From Hyaloscypha bicolor E (lineage: Eukaryota; Ascomycota; Leotiomycetes; Helotiales; Hyaloscyphaceae), in the NCBI RefSeq assembly GCF_002865645.1, contig NW_020194515.1, positions 1,755,761 to 1,819,760 of the forward strand: DNA of 64,000 nt, given 5' to 3'. Positions within the stretch are counted from its first letter, which is position 1; each line of letters begins with the position of its first letter. The translations under genes and the position numbers were made by a program. Of this stretch, positions 42,892 through 55,383 are shown piece by piece. The notes under the pieces are model-generated. The model did no database searches and had not been told where the DNA came from. It saw only the letters and a list, made by a program, of their open reading frames with translations.

Positions 42892-43618
42892 TAAAAATTA
42901 AAGATAAATTTTAAAATAATTATTATTATTTCAAATATAAGTTCTAAAGATAATATTTCTATATTTTTAAATTATTATATATAATTACTAATAAATTATA
43001 ATTTATAAAAAGTCTTTTATAAAAGGAAATTAGCCTATATTATAAAAACTAAAAAAAGAAATATAATATAATAATTTACTTTATTTATTTTAGAATATAA
43101 TTCTAGTTAAATAATTAGTATTTTTATAAAAAATCAAGAATTAGATTAGAAATATAAAACTAATTATAAATATAAGTATTTATATTAGTAAGAATTAACG
43201 AGTTTATATAATTAAATTACTATTCTAGATTAGATTAAAGCCTTTATTATTATATAAATCCTCTATATTCTTAAACTTTTTTAAGGTTTAGTAAATAACT
43301 AATAGCTATTTTATTAAAATATTACTTTTAGAATATTTTAAAATAAGAATAAAAGAATAAAGTTTATAATATAAGTTATATAAAATACTAAAAATATAAT
43401 ATTTAAGCTAAATAAAAAATGAAATTCTATTATTTTATATCTTAAAGCTATTTTTTAAAACTAATTATAGAATAGGCTAAAGTATTTGTTATATAAAGAT
43501 TTATAATTTCAATTATTCTTTTATAATCTAATCTTTATATATTTTACTAAATTTATTATAAAAAGAATTTTTAGAAATTATAAAACTATAAATAAGCTTT
43601 TTAGTTTTAATTCGTTTA
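42892..43618. other. AT-rich DNA between Gypsy-1 and Gypsy-A
   Basis: No recognisable coding or RNA feature. It ends with GTTTA (43614-43618), the left target duplication of Gypsy-A. It is presumably part of the same old host repeat as 35936-36717 and the sequence right of 54331. Confidence 0.5.
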
Positions 43619-43861
43619 TATAAGATATTTATTAATAAATAATAAAATAATAGAATAAATTAGTAAATTATAAAACTATAATATTAAATTTAGTATAAAA
43701 CTAATTTCTATTTTTTTTATAAGATCTAGGAAAGCCTCTATTATATAAAGAGTTCTAATAATATATATATATATAATTAGAGAACTATAGGCCTAAAGCC
43801 TATAATATAATTAGTAATAAGATAGTAATATAAAAGAATTACTAATTTTTCTAATTAATAT

Positions 43862-44085
43862 TATAATGGGGATATAAAACACGGAGTAATATAGATAGTA
43901 GAATGGGCTTCCACAGCGTGGGATCACAGTGTACGAGTGAGGAGTGAAATTAGAGAGTGAAGGTTGATTGATTTCTAAGAACTAAGAAGGAGAGAGGGGT
44001 AATATAAGCGGACTGCGGACTGTACGGATGTCCGGAGGTCATATGACAGAACCACGTAACTAATAGGGGTAAAATCCCCACCACA
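43862..44085 (-). repeat. 3' LTR of the non-autonomous element
   Basis: Pairs with 46552-46773. At the visible differences one copy has C or G where the other has T or A (for example CCACAGC against CCATAGC, and CAGTGTAC against CAGTATAC). Its outer end TATAATGGGG is TGTAATGGGG in the partner. Confidence 0.9.
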
Positions 44086-44224
44086 TACTTCCCCCACCCA
44101 CAAGTGCTCGTCCCCTGAGCATACCACAAGACAAGAGCTTCAAACCCATCTCTAAAGCACTCTAATAATCGTAAATATTATACGCTCTGTCTTGTGCACA
44201 CTGCCGGTTCCAAACCCCTATATT

Positions 44225-44770
44225 TCCCGTCTAATTCATTATCCAAGCACTAGTAAACACTTTATTTTATCATACGAATCGCACCCGTAAACTCTCTCTC
44301 TCTGCCGCATCGTACGAATCGCACCAAAGCACAAGTAAACTCTATGACACTAAACGTACCTAAAGTACAAGGAAACACACACTCTCTCTCTTTAACGCTA
44401 AATCGTACCCAAAGTATAAGGAAACACTTTCTCTTTTGACGCTAAACGTGCCCAAAGCACAAGGAAACACTCTCTCTGCCGCATCGTACGAATCGTACCT
44501 AAAGCACTAGTAGACACGCTCTCTCTTTGATACTAAAACGTGCCCAAAGCACAAGGAAACTCTCTCTTTGACACTAAACGTACCCAAAGCATAAGGAAGC
44601 ACTCTCTTTAATACTAAATGTACCCAAAGTACAAGGAGATACTCTTTGATACTAAACGTACCCAAAGTATAAGAAAACACTCTCTTTAACACTAAACGTA
44701 CCCAAAGTTCAAGGAAACACACTATTTCGTATCGTATGAATCGTGCCCAAAGCACTATTTAAAGCACCCA
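44225..44770. repeat. Imperfect tandem array, about 45-bp unit
   Basis: Roughly ten or more degenerate units built from CACTCTCTCTTTGACACTAA, ACGTACCCAAAG and CACAAGGAAACA, interspersed with CATCGTACGAATCG blocks. It lies just inside the 3' LTR of the non-autonomous element. Reading frames that span it are repeat artefacts. Confidence 0.8.
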
Positions 44771-45589
44771 CTAAGAGCACCCAAAATCGTACGAAATATA
44801 TGTGCCAGCACCTCTGCTATTACCGCCGTAATGCAGGCATTACTGGTCTTGGAGGAGGTAGGGGGAGGTTCGAAAATCGGAAGAAGGGAACCGTAAATCG
44901 AAGAGGGAAGCGTAAAGTAAAGTGTGTGCCAGAAACTACTATAACTGCTATCGCAACCACAGAAATTGCTGGACTTGGAATCGAATAAGGAGAAGGTAAA
45001 GGAGGGTCGGGAACTGCCGAAATCGTACGTAAAAGGGGATCAAAGGAGAGAACGGTTCGTAAATCGGAGAGGGAATCGGAGAGGGAATCGTAAAGTGAAG
45101 CGTGCCAGAGCCTCTGTAAGTGCCATAGTAACCACAGAAACCACTGGGCTTGGAATCGAATAAGGGGGAGTAAAGGAGGGTCGAAAATCGTCGAAATCGT
45201 ACGGAATTGGATCCATCGTAATTACCCCATTATGCCTGCCACATAGCCCCAGCTTTGCGTACCATATATGCCACCACTTGACCAACCCACACTAGCATCT
45301 CTTCGTCTTCGTCCGCCTGGAATGGAGACTTATACTCTCGCAATTGCGTAGCAGGAGAAGCTAAAGGCGAAGGCGAAGGGGTCTTAATATTATGCGGCTA
45401 ATTGGGAGAAAGATATGAAGGAGGGGAGAGAATCGTAAAAGACACGATCCCAAGGCATATATAATTAAGCTCTTGCCAAAGTAGTTCTTTATAGTAAGAG
45501 AGGAGGCTTTGAACATTAGTATCGGAAGGATCTCTGTATTATACGAGCTCGTCAATATACTAAAAGTAAGTATAAGAGACTTGTAAAGT

Positions 45590-46480
45590 ATCTAGCTTCA
45601 TAAATAAAGGAGGAGAGCCGAAGTCGACAGAAGTAGCTATTGCGTAATCGGTGGAATTAGCGGAAATCGGAGCGAGTGCAAAGCAGTTGTAAAGTAGCCG
45701 TAAGAGGAGGATCTTGAACTAATAAAGGACGTTATTATCATACGAAATTGATGTAATTGGGGCTGAATCGTAAAGCTTGGCAGGAGAGAATAGGGAAGCA
45801 GAGAGAAGACTGCATAGCCGGTAGAATCATTGGAAATCGAAGCGAATGCGAAGCAGTTGTAAGGCAATTAAAAGTAAGTAAAAGAGAGAGTCTTGAACCA
45901 AATAGAGACGTCGTTGCTATCGTACGAACGACGTAATTAAAGCCTGAATCGTAATGCTTAAAGCTTGGCAAGGAGAACGGAGAAGCAGAGCGAAGAGATT
46001 GCAGTGAGCTGTAAAGTAGTCATAATTCAGTCGTAAGAGGAGAGTCTTGAACTAATAAAGGATATCGAAATCGTACGGAATTGATGTAATTGGGGCTAAA
46101 TCCTAAAGCTAAAAGCTTGGCAGAGAACAGAGAAGCAGAGAAGACGAGATTGCGGCGTCCGTAGAATTAGCTAAAGCTTGGTACGCTTGAAGGTAGTCAT
46201 AAAAGGACTAATAAGGGAAAGTCTTGAACCAAACAAGGACGTCATTGGCATTGTAGGAATGATGTAATTGAAGTCTGAATCGTAATGCTTGGCAAGAGAG
46301 AATAGAGAAATAGAGGATGAGAAGACGAGATTGCGTCGTCCGTGGAATTAGTAGAAAATGCAATAGACTGGGAGGTAGTCGTAAAAGTAGGAATAAGAGA
46401 GAGTCTTGAACTAAACAGGAGAGGTTGTCGTCGTCGTACGAATAACGCAATTAAAGCGAATTGATGTAATTGAAGCTTTG
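45590..46480. repeat. Degenerate tandem repeats of about 170-180 bp
   Basis: Five copies are recognisable by the recurring order GTCTTGAACYAA, a CGTACGA-type motif, GATGTAATTGGGGCTGAATC, AAAGCTTGGCA and GAGAAGCAGAG. The first motif occurs near 45712, 45890, 46042, 46220 and 46405. No coding potential; possibly a packaging or structural region of the non-autonomous element. Confidence 0.75.
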
Positions 46481-46533
46481 TAATCCCACGACTGCGAGGG
46501 AGATATATGAGGATAGAGCTCCAGAACGTGATC

Positions 46534-46551
46534 TTCCCTGGGTCGCCAATG
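46534..46551 (-). other. Putative primer-binding site of the non-autonomous element
   Basis: TTGGCGACCCAGGGAAG on the minus strand directly follows the 5' LTR end (CCATTACA). Position and TGGCGACC-type sequence fit tRNA priming, but I cannot name the tRNA. Confidence 0.5.
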
Positions 46552-46773
46552 TAATGGGGATATAAAACACGGAGTAATATAGATAGTAGAATGGGCTTCC
46601 ATAGCGTGGGATTACAGTATACGAGTGAGGAGTGAAATTAGAGAGTGAAGGTTGATTGATTTCTAAGAACTAAGAAGGAGAGAGGGGTAATATAAGCGGA
46701 CTGCGGACTATACGGATATCCGGAGGTCACATGACAGAACCACGTAACTAATAGGAGTAAAATCCCCACCACA
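46552..46773 (-). repeat. 5' LTR of the non-autonomous element
   Basis: About 222 bp, collinear with 43862-44085. Because the element reads leftward, this right-hand copy is the 5' LTR. It is followed by ATATCCGAG, the resumed Gypsy-A LTR. Confidence 0.9.
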
Positions 46774-49700
46774 ATATCCGAGATTTATTATATATAATAT
46801 AGTTATATATAATCCTATATATATTATAATTATATTTCTTTCTAAAAATCTTATTTATAAGATTTATTAATTTATTCTAGTAAAATAATTAATTAATTAT
46901 TTAATTAAGGTAAACTTCTAATATTTTAGGAAATAGTTTTACTAATATAATTTAAATAATAAATATAAAAATCGTCTAATTAGATTAGGGCTAAATAAGC
47001 AAAAAAGAATAGTAATTATATTTCAGGTATAGAGGCTAGCCGGTAATTGCAATTTTATTTAGGAACTAAATATTCTAATTAGCTTAATTTAAAATACTAA
47101 GATATTATCTTATAAAAATAATATTATTTATTAGATCTTATATTAGAATAATCTAAATAGCTTTATAGAAAGAATTTAATAAAATATTTATATAAGAAAC
47201 CTATATAAATATTTCTGAGATTTTAGAGATTATTTATAGGCTTTTAGGAATATATATTAATTAGTTATACGGATTTTTAATTAGAACTAGTATAAAAACT
47301 AGTAATTAATTCAGGTAGTTTTTTATTTTTATAAAAGAATCTTTTTATATTACTATATATTTTCTTTTTTTATAATAACTATATATATAATAACTTCTTT
47401 TATTATTATTTTCTAGTTTCTTTTCCAATTCTTTTTCAAGTTTTCTTTAACTATTTTTAATTAATTCTGTAATATTTTTTGGCTTTACTATTTACTAATA
47501 TAATCTCAAATATAAAAGTAATCTTATAGCCTTTTTTCTTATTATTAGTAAATACTTAAAATGTTTTAAGTATTTACTTATTAATTCTTTTATTTTATAT
47601 ATTATAGTATCTAATAAGAAGAATTATAATTATTATAATAAGGGTTTTAAATCTTATATTTTAGTAAGTTCTTTAGCTTTAATATTTATTAAAGCTAATA
47701 TAATTCCAGATTTCTTGCTATTTATTAGAGGCTTACTAGTTCTAGAAAAATACTATTATAACCTTTAAGAAATTTCTTAAAATATATTCTAAATAGTATT
47801 ATATTATTAATAATAAGTTTATTAATTGGGTTTTTAAAAACTATAAAAAGTTTATTAAGCTTCAAAATTCTATTTCTCGTTTTAATAAGGCTAAAAAGAA
47901 TACTACTTGAATTAGTATCTCAAAAATGAGTTTTTTCTAATATATTTAGATATTTATTAATTCCCTAAAGAAATATTATAAAGTTTATCTTTAAGGCATT
48001 AAGCTTATTACTGAAATTATTACTGAGATTTCTATATAATCTATTATTAGTATTTTAAATACTAATAATATAATATTTATAGCTATTCGGGATTTAATTT
48101 TAGAAGTTCGGGCCTTTTATAAAATATATATAATAGTTATAGGTTTCTTATTTGCTTTTTTTAATATCTTTAATATTAATATTATTATAGTATAATTATA
48201 TTTTATTAAAGAATAAGCAAATTCCGGAAAATATTACTCGATTTTTTACTAAATCTTAAATAGGGCCAATATTTGGGATTTTTGCTTTAGGAATTAGAAA
48301 TTTATAGGAATTAGAATTTTATTTATTTAAAATACCTATAGCTAGTTTATTTATAATAAACCTTTTTTAATTCTAACTTTTTTCCCTAATAATTTAAATA
48401 TAATTCTTATAAGCTCTAATAAAATGCTATAAAACCTTTATAAATAAAAAAATTTAGGGAAAAAGTATTTTTATTACTATTTCGGGCTCTTTTTTAGCTA
48501 TTTAAATTCTCTCTTTCTTTTAAATAGCCTTTTTTTTTTAGTAATCTAAAATTCTTTTTAATTTTAAAAGATTATTAAAAGGTAATTTCGGATTTTAAGC
48601 TATAGTTTTAGTTATATAATTTTAGAAGTTTCTTAAAATTTTTAAGATTAAGAAAAGCAAGTAATTAGATATTATAATTTTTGAGCCAGGCTTTTTATTT
48701 AATTAAATACTATTATTTCTTGTTTTTATTATTTTATTAGTAATTAATAATAGCTTCTATTTCCTATTCTTATTCTTTATTATTATTTACTAATTCCGGA
48801 AATTCTCTAAAAAAATATAAATATAGCTTCTAATTCTTTTTTATTATATATTTCTTAAAAAAAGAAATATAGAAAATTAGATATAAATAATTATATATAT
48901 TTAATAATTCTAACTTATATATCGAATTACTAATATATTTAAGAATTTTAAATAAACTTATAAATTTTGGCTTAAGCTTTTTTATTTTAAGTTTAATATT
49001 TTTTATTAATAATATTATCTAAACTTCTTTAAAATAATATTTAGCTAATTGGTATCTATTATAATAAATTTCCCGGTTATTTTATATATAATACTACAAA
49101 TTTTTAAGCTTTTTTTATTTTGCTTTAAGGGTTTTTAGCCTCTTATATATAGCTAGTATCTTTTTTATAATTCTATTTTCAGGATTCTATAAAAGTTAAG
49201 AATAATATTTATAATATATATAAAAAGATATATTTTATAAAACCTAATATTTTGAGTTATTATATATAAATTTTATAAAAAACAATTTATTAAACTAGTT
49301 ATTTTTTTTAGATATTATAATAATATCTTAGATAGTATTCTAGAATCTAGTTTTATTTTTTTATCTAATTATTTATCTAAAAATAATAAATTATATTTAA
49401 ATACTATTTATATATTAAATAAAAACAAAAAGCAAATCAGAACTAGCTAGTAAATACTATTTCTTAATTAGAAATAATTCTATTAAAGGAATTAAAAATC
49501 AAGAAAATATATTTCTATATAATATTAGTAAGTTCCGAAAAGTTAACTATTTTATAATATATAATATATTTTATTATTTTAGAATACTAGTTAATAACTA
49601 TAAGAATTATATTAAAATCGGAACTTTTTATTAGGTTCTTATATAATAATAAACCTATAATAAAATTTATAGAGATCTTATTTTAATTTTTTTAAAATTA

Positions 49701-52700
49701 TAGTAAATTACTAAATAAACTATATAATAAATACCTTTTAGCTTTAATTCTTTAGTAAATATTATATTTTTAATAATATTTGCAAATATTTTCTTTTATA
49801 TTCTTTTAATACTAGAACTTTCTAAAGAGCTCGAGAGTTTATTTTATTTTATAATATTCGGCTATTAGATTATTATAATAAAGCTTTATAACTTCTTAAT
49901 ATAAAGCAATATTATTAGATATAATAATTCTTAAATCGTATTTAATTAAGCCCAAATTATTTCTTTAGATTTTTTTTTTATTAATACCTCTTTTACTAAG
50001 CCTTTATTTTAAGATATTTTAATATTAAAAATCGTTTTTTAAGCTATTTAGATAATATCTAGAAGGAATTTAGATAAAAAAGCCAATATTATAGCTCTTT
50101 TAATAGCTATATATATCTATATATAGGAAATTAGATATTTATAATTATCTAATTCAAAAATTTAAAAACTAAACAGTTTTTAATTCTATTAAATAATATA
50201 ATTATAGATATTTCTATTACCTTAGCTATAATAATAGAGCCTTTAAAGCATTTCCCTATACCTTATTTTTTTAATTAATTTTATAATTAAGAAATTTATA
50301 AGATAATTTATTTATTTATTTTATAATAAATATTTATTTTTAGCTATTATAAATATAGTAAGTATTAAATAATATTTATTTTAAAAAGAGAACTCTTTAA
50401 ATATTTATAAAAACCTCTAAATTATAATTATAAAAGCTTTCTTTAATTTATTTTAAAAAGTCAAATACTAAATTATATTAATAGAATCTTTTTTATAATT
50501 AGGTTTTCTATTAGGTTCATTTACTAGATTTAAGATATCTTTATAGTAAATAATATTAAAATTATATATTATAAGATATATTATCTAATATATTTAATAG
50601 CTATTTAAATACTTTATTTCTATAAAAAATTAGAAATTATTATAGTTTATAATAACCTTAATTATAAACCTGGATTTTTTAAGATAATAGTACTAATATT
50701 TAAAGGCTTTAATAATTACAAGTAATTTTTTATTATAGATATTATAATTATATTTAGCTCCGAAAAGTTTCCGGAATTAGAATACTACTAAATACTAGTA
50801 TTTATTTGGGCTATTACTAAAATTAACTTATTATAAAATAGTACTAGTAATTATAAATTTTAATATATTAGTTTTAATATAAATCTTTTTAAAAAAATCA
50901 AAATAAACTAGTTATAGATATTATAGTAAAAGCTTTTTTTAAAATCTTAAAACTTTTAGTTATTTTATTTATTTATATAAAGGAATCGGATTTCCGGCCC
51001 TTTTCTATTTTTTTTTAAAAAAATCTATTAAGCCTATAATTACCTGTAAATAATAGTAAATAAACCTATAATAAAAATTAGTAAATCTAAGAAATACTTG
51101 AATATTATAGAATAATTCTGGTTTTAACTATTTAATAATATTATAAACCTGTTTAGGATCTATATAAATACTTTTTATTTTAATAAAAAAGCCCAAGAAT
51201 TCGATTTTCTTAATATTAAACTCGTATTTACTAAGTTTATAAAATAGGTTATTTTTATATAGCCTAGTAAATATCTAGTAAATATAATTATTATTTTTAT
51301 TTTTATTTCGGGAATAAATAAAGATATTATTTAAATAAATAATTATAAATTAAATTAAAAACCTTATAAATATAATATTAATATATATTTAAAATATGGC
51401 TAATATATTAGCTAGCCCAAAAATATTATAAAATATTTAAAACAGCTATAGCGGGTTTTAAAAGCCGTTTTCTATTTATATTTTCTACGAATTTTTATTT
51501 AATAATATATATTCTTAAAATCTAACTTTATAAAAATCTTGGCTCTTTAAAGCTAATTAAGGGTTTTATTAATAAGAGAAAGTAAATATTAATTCTTAAT
51601 TATAACTTAATTAAATCTATAATAATTAATATAAAAATATAACTTTTTATTCTTTTTAGATATAAAAAAAATAAGTACTTTTATAGGGCTTTTACTAGAT
51701 CTTATTTAATATTTATAAAATATATTTTATAAGTCTAAATATAATATTTCTAATTAAATCTCTAATAAATTATATAAAAGTTTATATAAAACCGTATTAT
51801 TTATATTAATAAAGTATTTAATATTACTAAGATTAGAAAATTCTAAAGTTTTATTAGAATTAAAAATCTTTAAAAAATTTTCGTATTTATTATTCCGGAA
51901 ATATATAAGTATTTCTAAAGTTCCTTTCCGGAAAATATTAATTTACTATATTAAAAACTCCTATTTAATATTATTAGAATTATATAATAAAGTAAAGATC
52001 TAGTAATTATTATAAATATATAAAGCCTATTATTTAGAATAATTATATTTGCTTTTAGTTAAGAATAAAACTTGAAATACTAGTTTAGGATACTAGTTAA
52101 GCTTTTTACTAAGCTCTTTTAGTATTAGGATTTTAATATTTTTAGGCTATATAAATATATATATCTATTATTTCTTAATATAGTTTATAAATTATATAAG
52201 AATTATTCTATAAAATTTTATATTAAAGATAAAGTTATAAGAGCTAATATTCTTATATTTATAAAACTAGTATTTAAAAAAATATATTTTGCTATAATTA
52301 TTTATAATAAATATCTCAAAATTATAGGTTTAATAGACCTTAAATCTATTTTTATAAAAGGTTACAAATTTTTAGTTATATTTAGCTAAAATAATAAAAT
52401 TCCGGCTTTAAGCCTAATTATTATTAAGGAAGTTATAATCTAATCCGGTATTATTAAATTTACTATATATTTCTAATACACCTATTTCTGGCTATATTAA
52501 TCTTATTTAAATAGTTATATAAAATAATATATCTTTTTTATTATAGCTAAAATTATTAATATTTAAGATTTGGCTATTTCTTTTCCCTATTTCTTAAAAG
52601 AATCTCTCCTAAAATACTTCTCTATAATAATAATATTAATTTACTTTTATAGATATCTTAACTTTTTTATAGTTTTAGTCTTATTAGAATTCTATTAAGC

Positions 52701-54063
52701 CTATTTATTATATTTAAAATATTTTATATTTCCTAAAAAGTATTTTTTCTAATTATAAGTCTAATAAACTATACCTAAAGTAGAATTAGTATTCTAATAA
52801 GGCCTAACAAGAGCCAAAGTACTATTTGAGAATTTCTTATATAATTTTCGGAACTTCTCTTATCTTTTTTAATAGCCTTATAAATCAGAATTTACTAAGT
52901 TAGAGTTTTTAGAAATAGAATTACTCTTATTAAATTCCCCTGTTTTTATTTTCCTTAATTTAGAATAAATAATATATTTTATTTTCTGAGCTTTTTTAAG
53001 TTATTTAAAAACAGATATTATTTTATTTTTTAAAAGAATAAATATAAATATCTAATAAGTCTTATAATTAAATAGAATAATATCGAGAGTCCGGATTTAG
53101 TTCTTTTTAGAATATAAGTTCTAGTTAATTTCGAAACTAATTATCTAAATATATAACTTAGTAATTATTTTACTATTTTACTAATAAAAATCTCGAAATT
53201 CTTTAAAGGTATTTTATTAATAGATTTAAGGCACTTAAAATATATTAATTAAATAGGTCTTGAATTACTTTTAATAAATCTTATATAATAATAGGATTTG
53301 TTTTATTATAGCTTTTTAAGTATTATAAGATTTATTCCTAAAAATACTTATAATAGAATTAATTCTAGAAAAATATCTATTATAAGTTTAAGATTAGGTT
53401 CTAAAAATCGCTTTTTAGGAAAATACAAATATTTTTTATTCTTTAAGGAACTTTCTATAATATAAGTTAGATATTCGGACCTTAAGAAGTTTTTTTTAAT
53501 CTAAATACATTTTTAGGATATTATATAATAGCTTTTAATAAATAGTATTAAAATTATTTTCCAGACTTATTATATTAAAAAAGCAAATAGGTTCTAATTC
53601 TATTTTAGGGAATTCTCTAATAGAAATTACTAAAAAAGATAAAATAGATTTATAAATAAAGTTTTTATAAAATATAATAAACTATAAAGTATTCCGGAAA
53701 ATATTTTTATATTATTCTAATTATAGGATATATTAATTAATTATATTTACTAATTCTTGCTTTTATTAGAGTATTTTAACTTTAGTATATAAGTTCTATT
53801 TTATAGCTTAAATACTAGTAATTTAAGTATTAATTTTAATATCTTAATTATTATCGGGATTATTTTCGTTATTATTACTAGCTTTTTAAGGCTTCTAAGG
53901 GGCCTTATTAAAAGTATTAAATAAGCCTTTACTATTATTTATATTAGAATTAATCTAGTCGATTTCCTTTATAGAAATAGCTTTAGTAAAAGATTATATA
54001 TTTTATAGATTTCGAGATATAATTACTTATTAAATTATTTTTTTAAGAATAGAAAAATTAGCT

Positions 54064-54326
54064 TATAAGATATTTATTAATAAATAATAAAATAATAGAA
54101 TAAATTAGTAAGTTATAAAACTATAATATTAAATTTAGTATTAAACTAATCTCTATTTCTTTTATAAGGTTTAGGAAAGCCTCTATTATATAAAGAATTC
54201 TAATAATATATATATAATTAGAAAACTATAGGCCTAAAGCCTATAATATAATTAGTAATAAAATAGTAATATAAAAGAATTACTAATTTCCTCGATTAAT
54301 ACTCGAGATTTATTATATATATTATA
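54064..54326 (-). repeat. Gypsy-A LTR (right, 5' by transcription)
   Basis: 263 bp, TATAAGATATTTATTAATAA to TATATATTATA, similar along its length to the split left LTR. It is followed by GTTTA, completing the target duplication. The RIP-altered ends fit an original TG...CA on the minus strand. Confidence 0.75.
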
Positions 54327-54331
54327 GTTTA

Positions 54332-55080
54332 GAAATAAGATATTCTAATTCTATTAGAATTTAGAGAGTTTTAATTTATTCTTTTTCTAAAAAGAAAATA
54401 GAAAGATTAATATAATAAATATATAAGAAACTTAGGCTTTTATTTTAAATATAAGCTTTTATTTATAATTTATAATTTTAGAATAAAAGATTTATTTCTT
54501 ATTAATATATTTTATTAGTAATTATTAGGCAAACCTGTTTTTAAAACTAATAAATTTTTAAATAAGCTTTATTTAATAGTTTAGAAAATAAAATATAATA
54601 ATTATATTAATAAGAATATTTATTATAATTATTATATATCTAATAATATTAGAACTAATAGCTAAAATAGCTATTATAATAATAAGCTATATAGTATTAT
54701 TATTAATAGATTTCAGTTTATAAGGCTTTATTATATAAGCCTTTACCTCTAATAATAACTTTTCTTTTACTAGTATTATATATAATTTCTTTTAGGCTTT
54801 TAGATAAATATTTAATATTACTATTTTCGGTATTATTTTCTAGAATATCTTTAAAAAGAAATTTCTTATTATTATATATTCGACTTTTATAAATAGTTAA
54901 TTATAGAACGCGAATTTATTTATATAAATTATAAAAATATAAAATAATATTAGAAAAAAAAGGTAATAAAAAAAGTAATAATTATAGCTTATATTATAAA
55001 CTTATAAATAATATATTATATTATATATATTAGCTAATAAAGTATTTATTATAAGTTTAGTATAAATAAAAGAAATTAGC
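54332..55080. other. AT-rich RIP-type DNA
   Basis: No recognisable frame or repeat structure. It ends in TTAGC (55076-55080), the left target duplication of the solo LTR. Confidence 0.5.
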
Positions 55081-55378
55081 TATAAGGTATTTATTAGTAG
55101 GTAATAAGATAATAGAATAAATTAGTAAGTTATAAAACTATAGTATTAAATTTAGTATAGAACTAATCTCTATTCTTCTTATAAGATTCAGGGAAGCCTC
55201 CTCTAAATAGGAGACCCTAATAACATATATATAATTAGTAATTTATAAGCCTAATACTTATAATATAAATAGTAATTAGTTATAAAGTCAAAGGGCCTCT
55301 AATCTTCCTAATTAATACCCGCGATATCCGAGGTTCGTTATATGCCCTTAAGTTACATATAACCCTATATATATTATA
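55081..55378 (-). repeat. Solo LTR of the Gypsy-A family
   Basis: 298 bp beginning TATAAGGTATTTATTAGTAG and ending ATATATTATA, flanked by a perfect TTAGC at 55076-55080 and 55379-55383. It matches the Gypsy-A LTRs in the same orientation, but is longer at its right end and better preserved (ACCCGCGATATCCGAGG). No internal region remains, as expected after recombination between two LTRs. Confidence 0.85.
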
Positions 55379-55383
55379 TTAGC

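Larger units (their letters stand above)
43862..46773 (-). mobile_element. Non-autonomous LTR retroelement (LARD/TRIM-like), 2.9 kb
   Basis: Near-identical LTRs of about 222-224 bp lie at 43862-44085 and 46552-46773. On the minus strand they start TGTGGTGGGGATTTTA and end CCCCATTACA (TATA in the left copy). A purine tract GGGTGGGGGAAG (reverse complement at about 44087-44099) lies inside the left LTR. TTGGCGACCCAGGGAAG lies inside the right LTR and looks like a tRNA primer-binding site. Transcription is therefore leftward. The short AT direct repeat ATAT flanks both sides. The 2.47-kb interior has no gag or pol, only tandem repeats. It inserted into the left LTR of Gypsy-A and is far less mutated than its surroundings, so it is younger. 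It must borrow proteins from another element. Confidence 0.85.
43619..46828 (-). repeat. Gypsy-A LTR (left, 3' by transcription), split by a nested element
   Basis: Left part 43619-43861 and right part from 46774 to 46828 together align to 54064-54326 and to the solo LTR at 55081-55378. The interruption is exactly the 2.9-kb element at 43862-46773. Confidence 0.75.
43619..54326 (-). mobile_element. Ty3/Gypsy retrotransposon (Gypsy-A), minus strand, with a nested insertion
   Basis: Direct LTRs at 43619-46828 (split by a later insertion) and 54064-54326 are bounded by the 5-bp duplication GTTTA at 43614-43618 and 54327-54331. The interior reads on the minus strand. A gag-like end (KAISIKEID and a KGLFNTFNKAP stretch) lies near 53860-53980. 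A reverse transcriptase with YLNNIFIYSRNKN then YKLSKYEFNIKKIEFLGF lies near 51180-51350. Pol continues leftward. The purine-rich AGAAAGAAATATAAT just inside the left LTR is in the right place for the plus-strand primer. Asn for Asp in the YLDD box and saturating stops show RIP inactivation. Without the nested insertion the element is about 7.8 kb. Confidence 0.75.

Noticed and set aside
44225..45560. Short open frames across the LTR element's repeats
   Set aside because: They follow the tandem repeat period, have low-complexity Arg/Lys or Leu/Val composition and match no retroelement protein.
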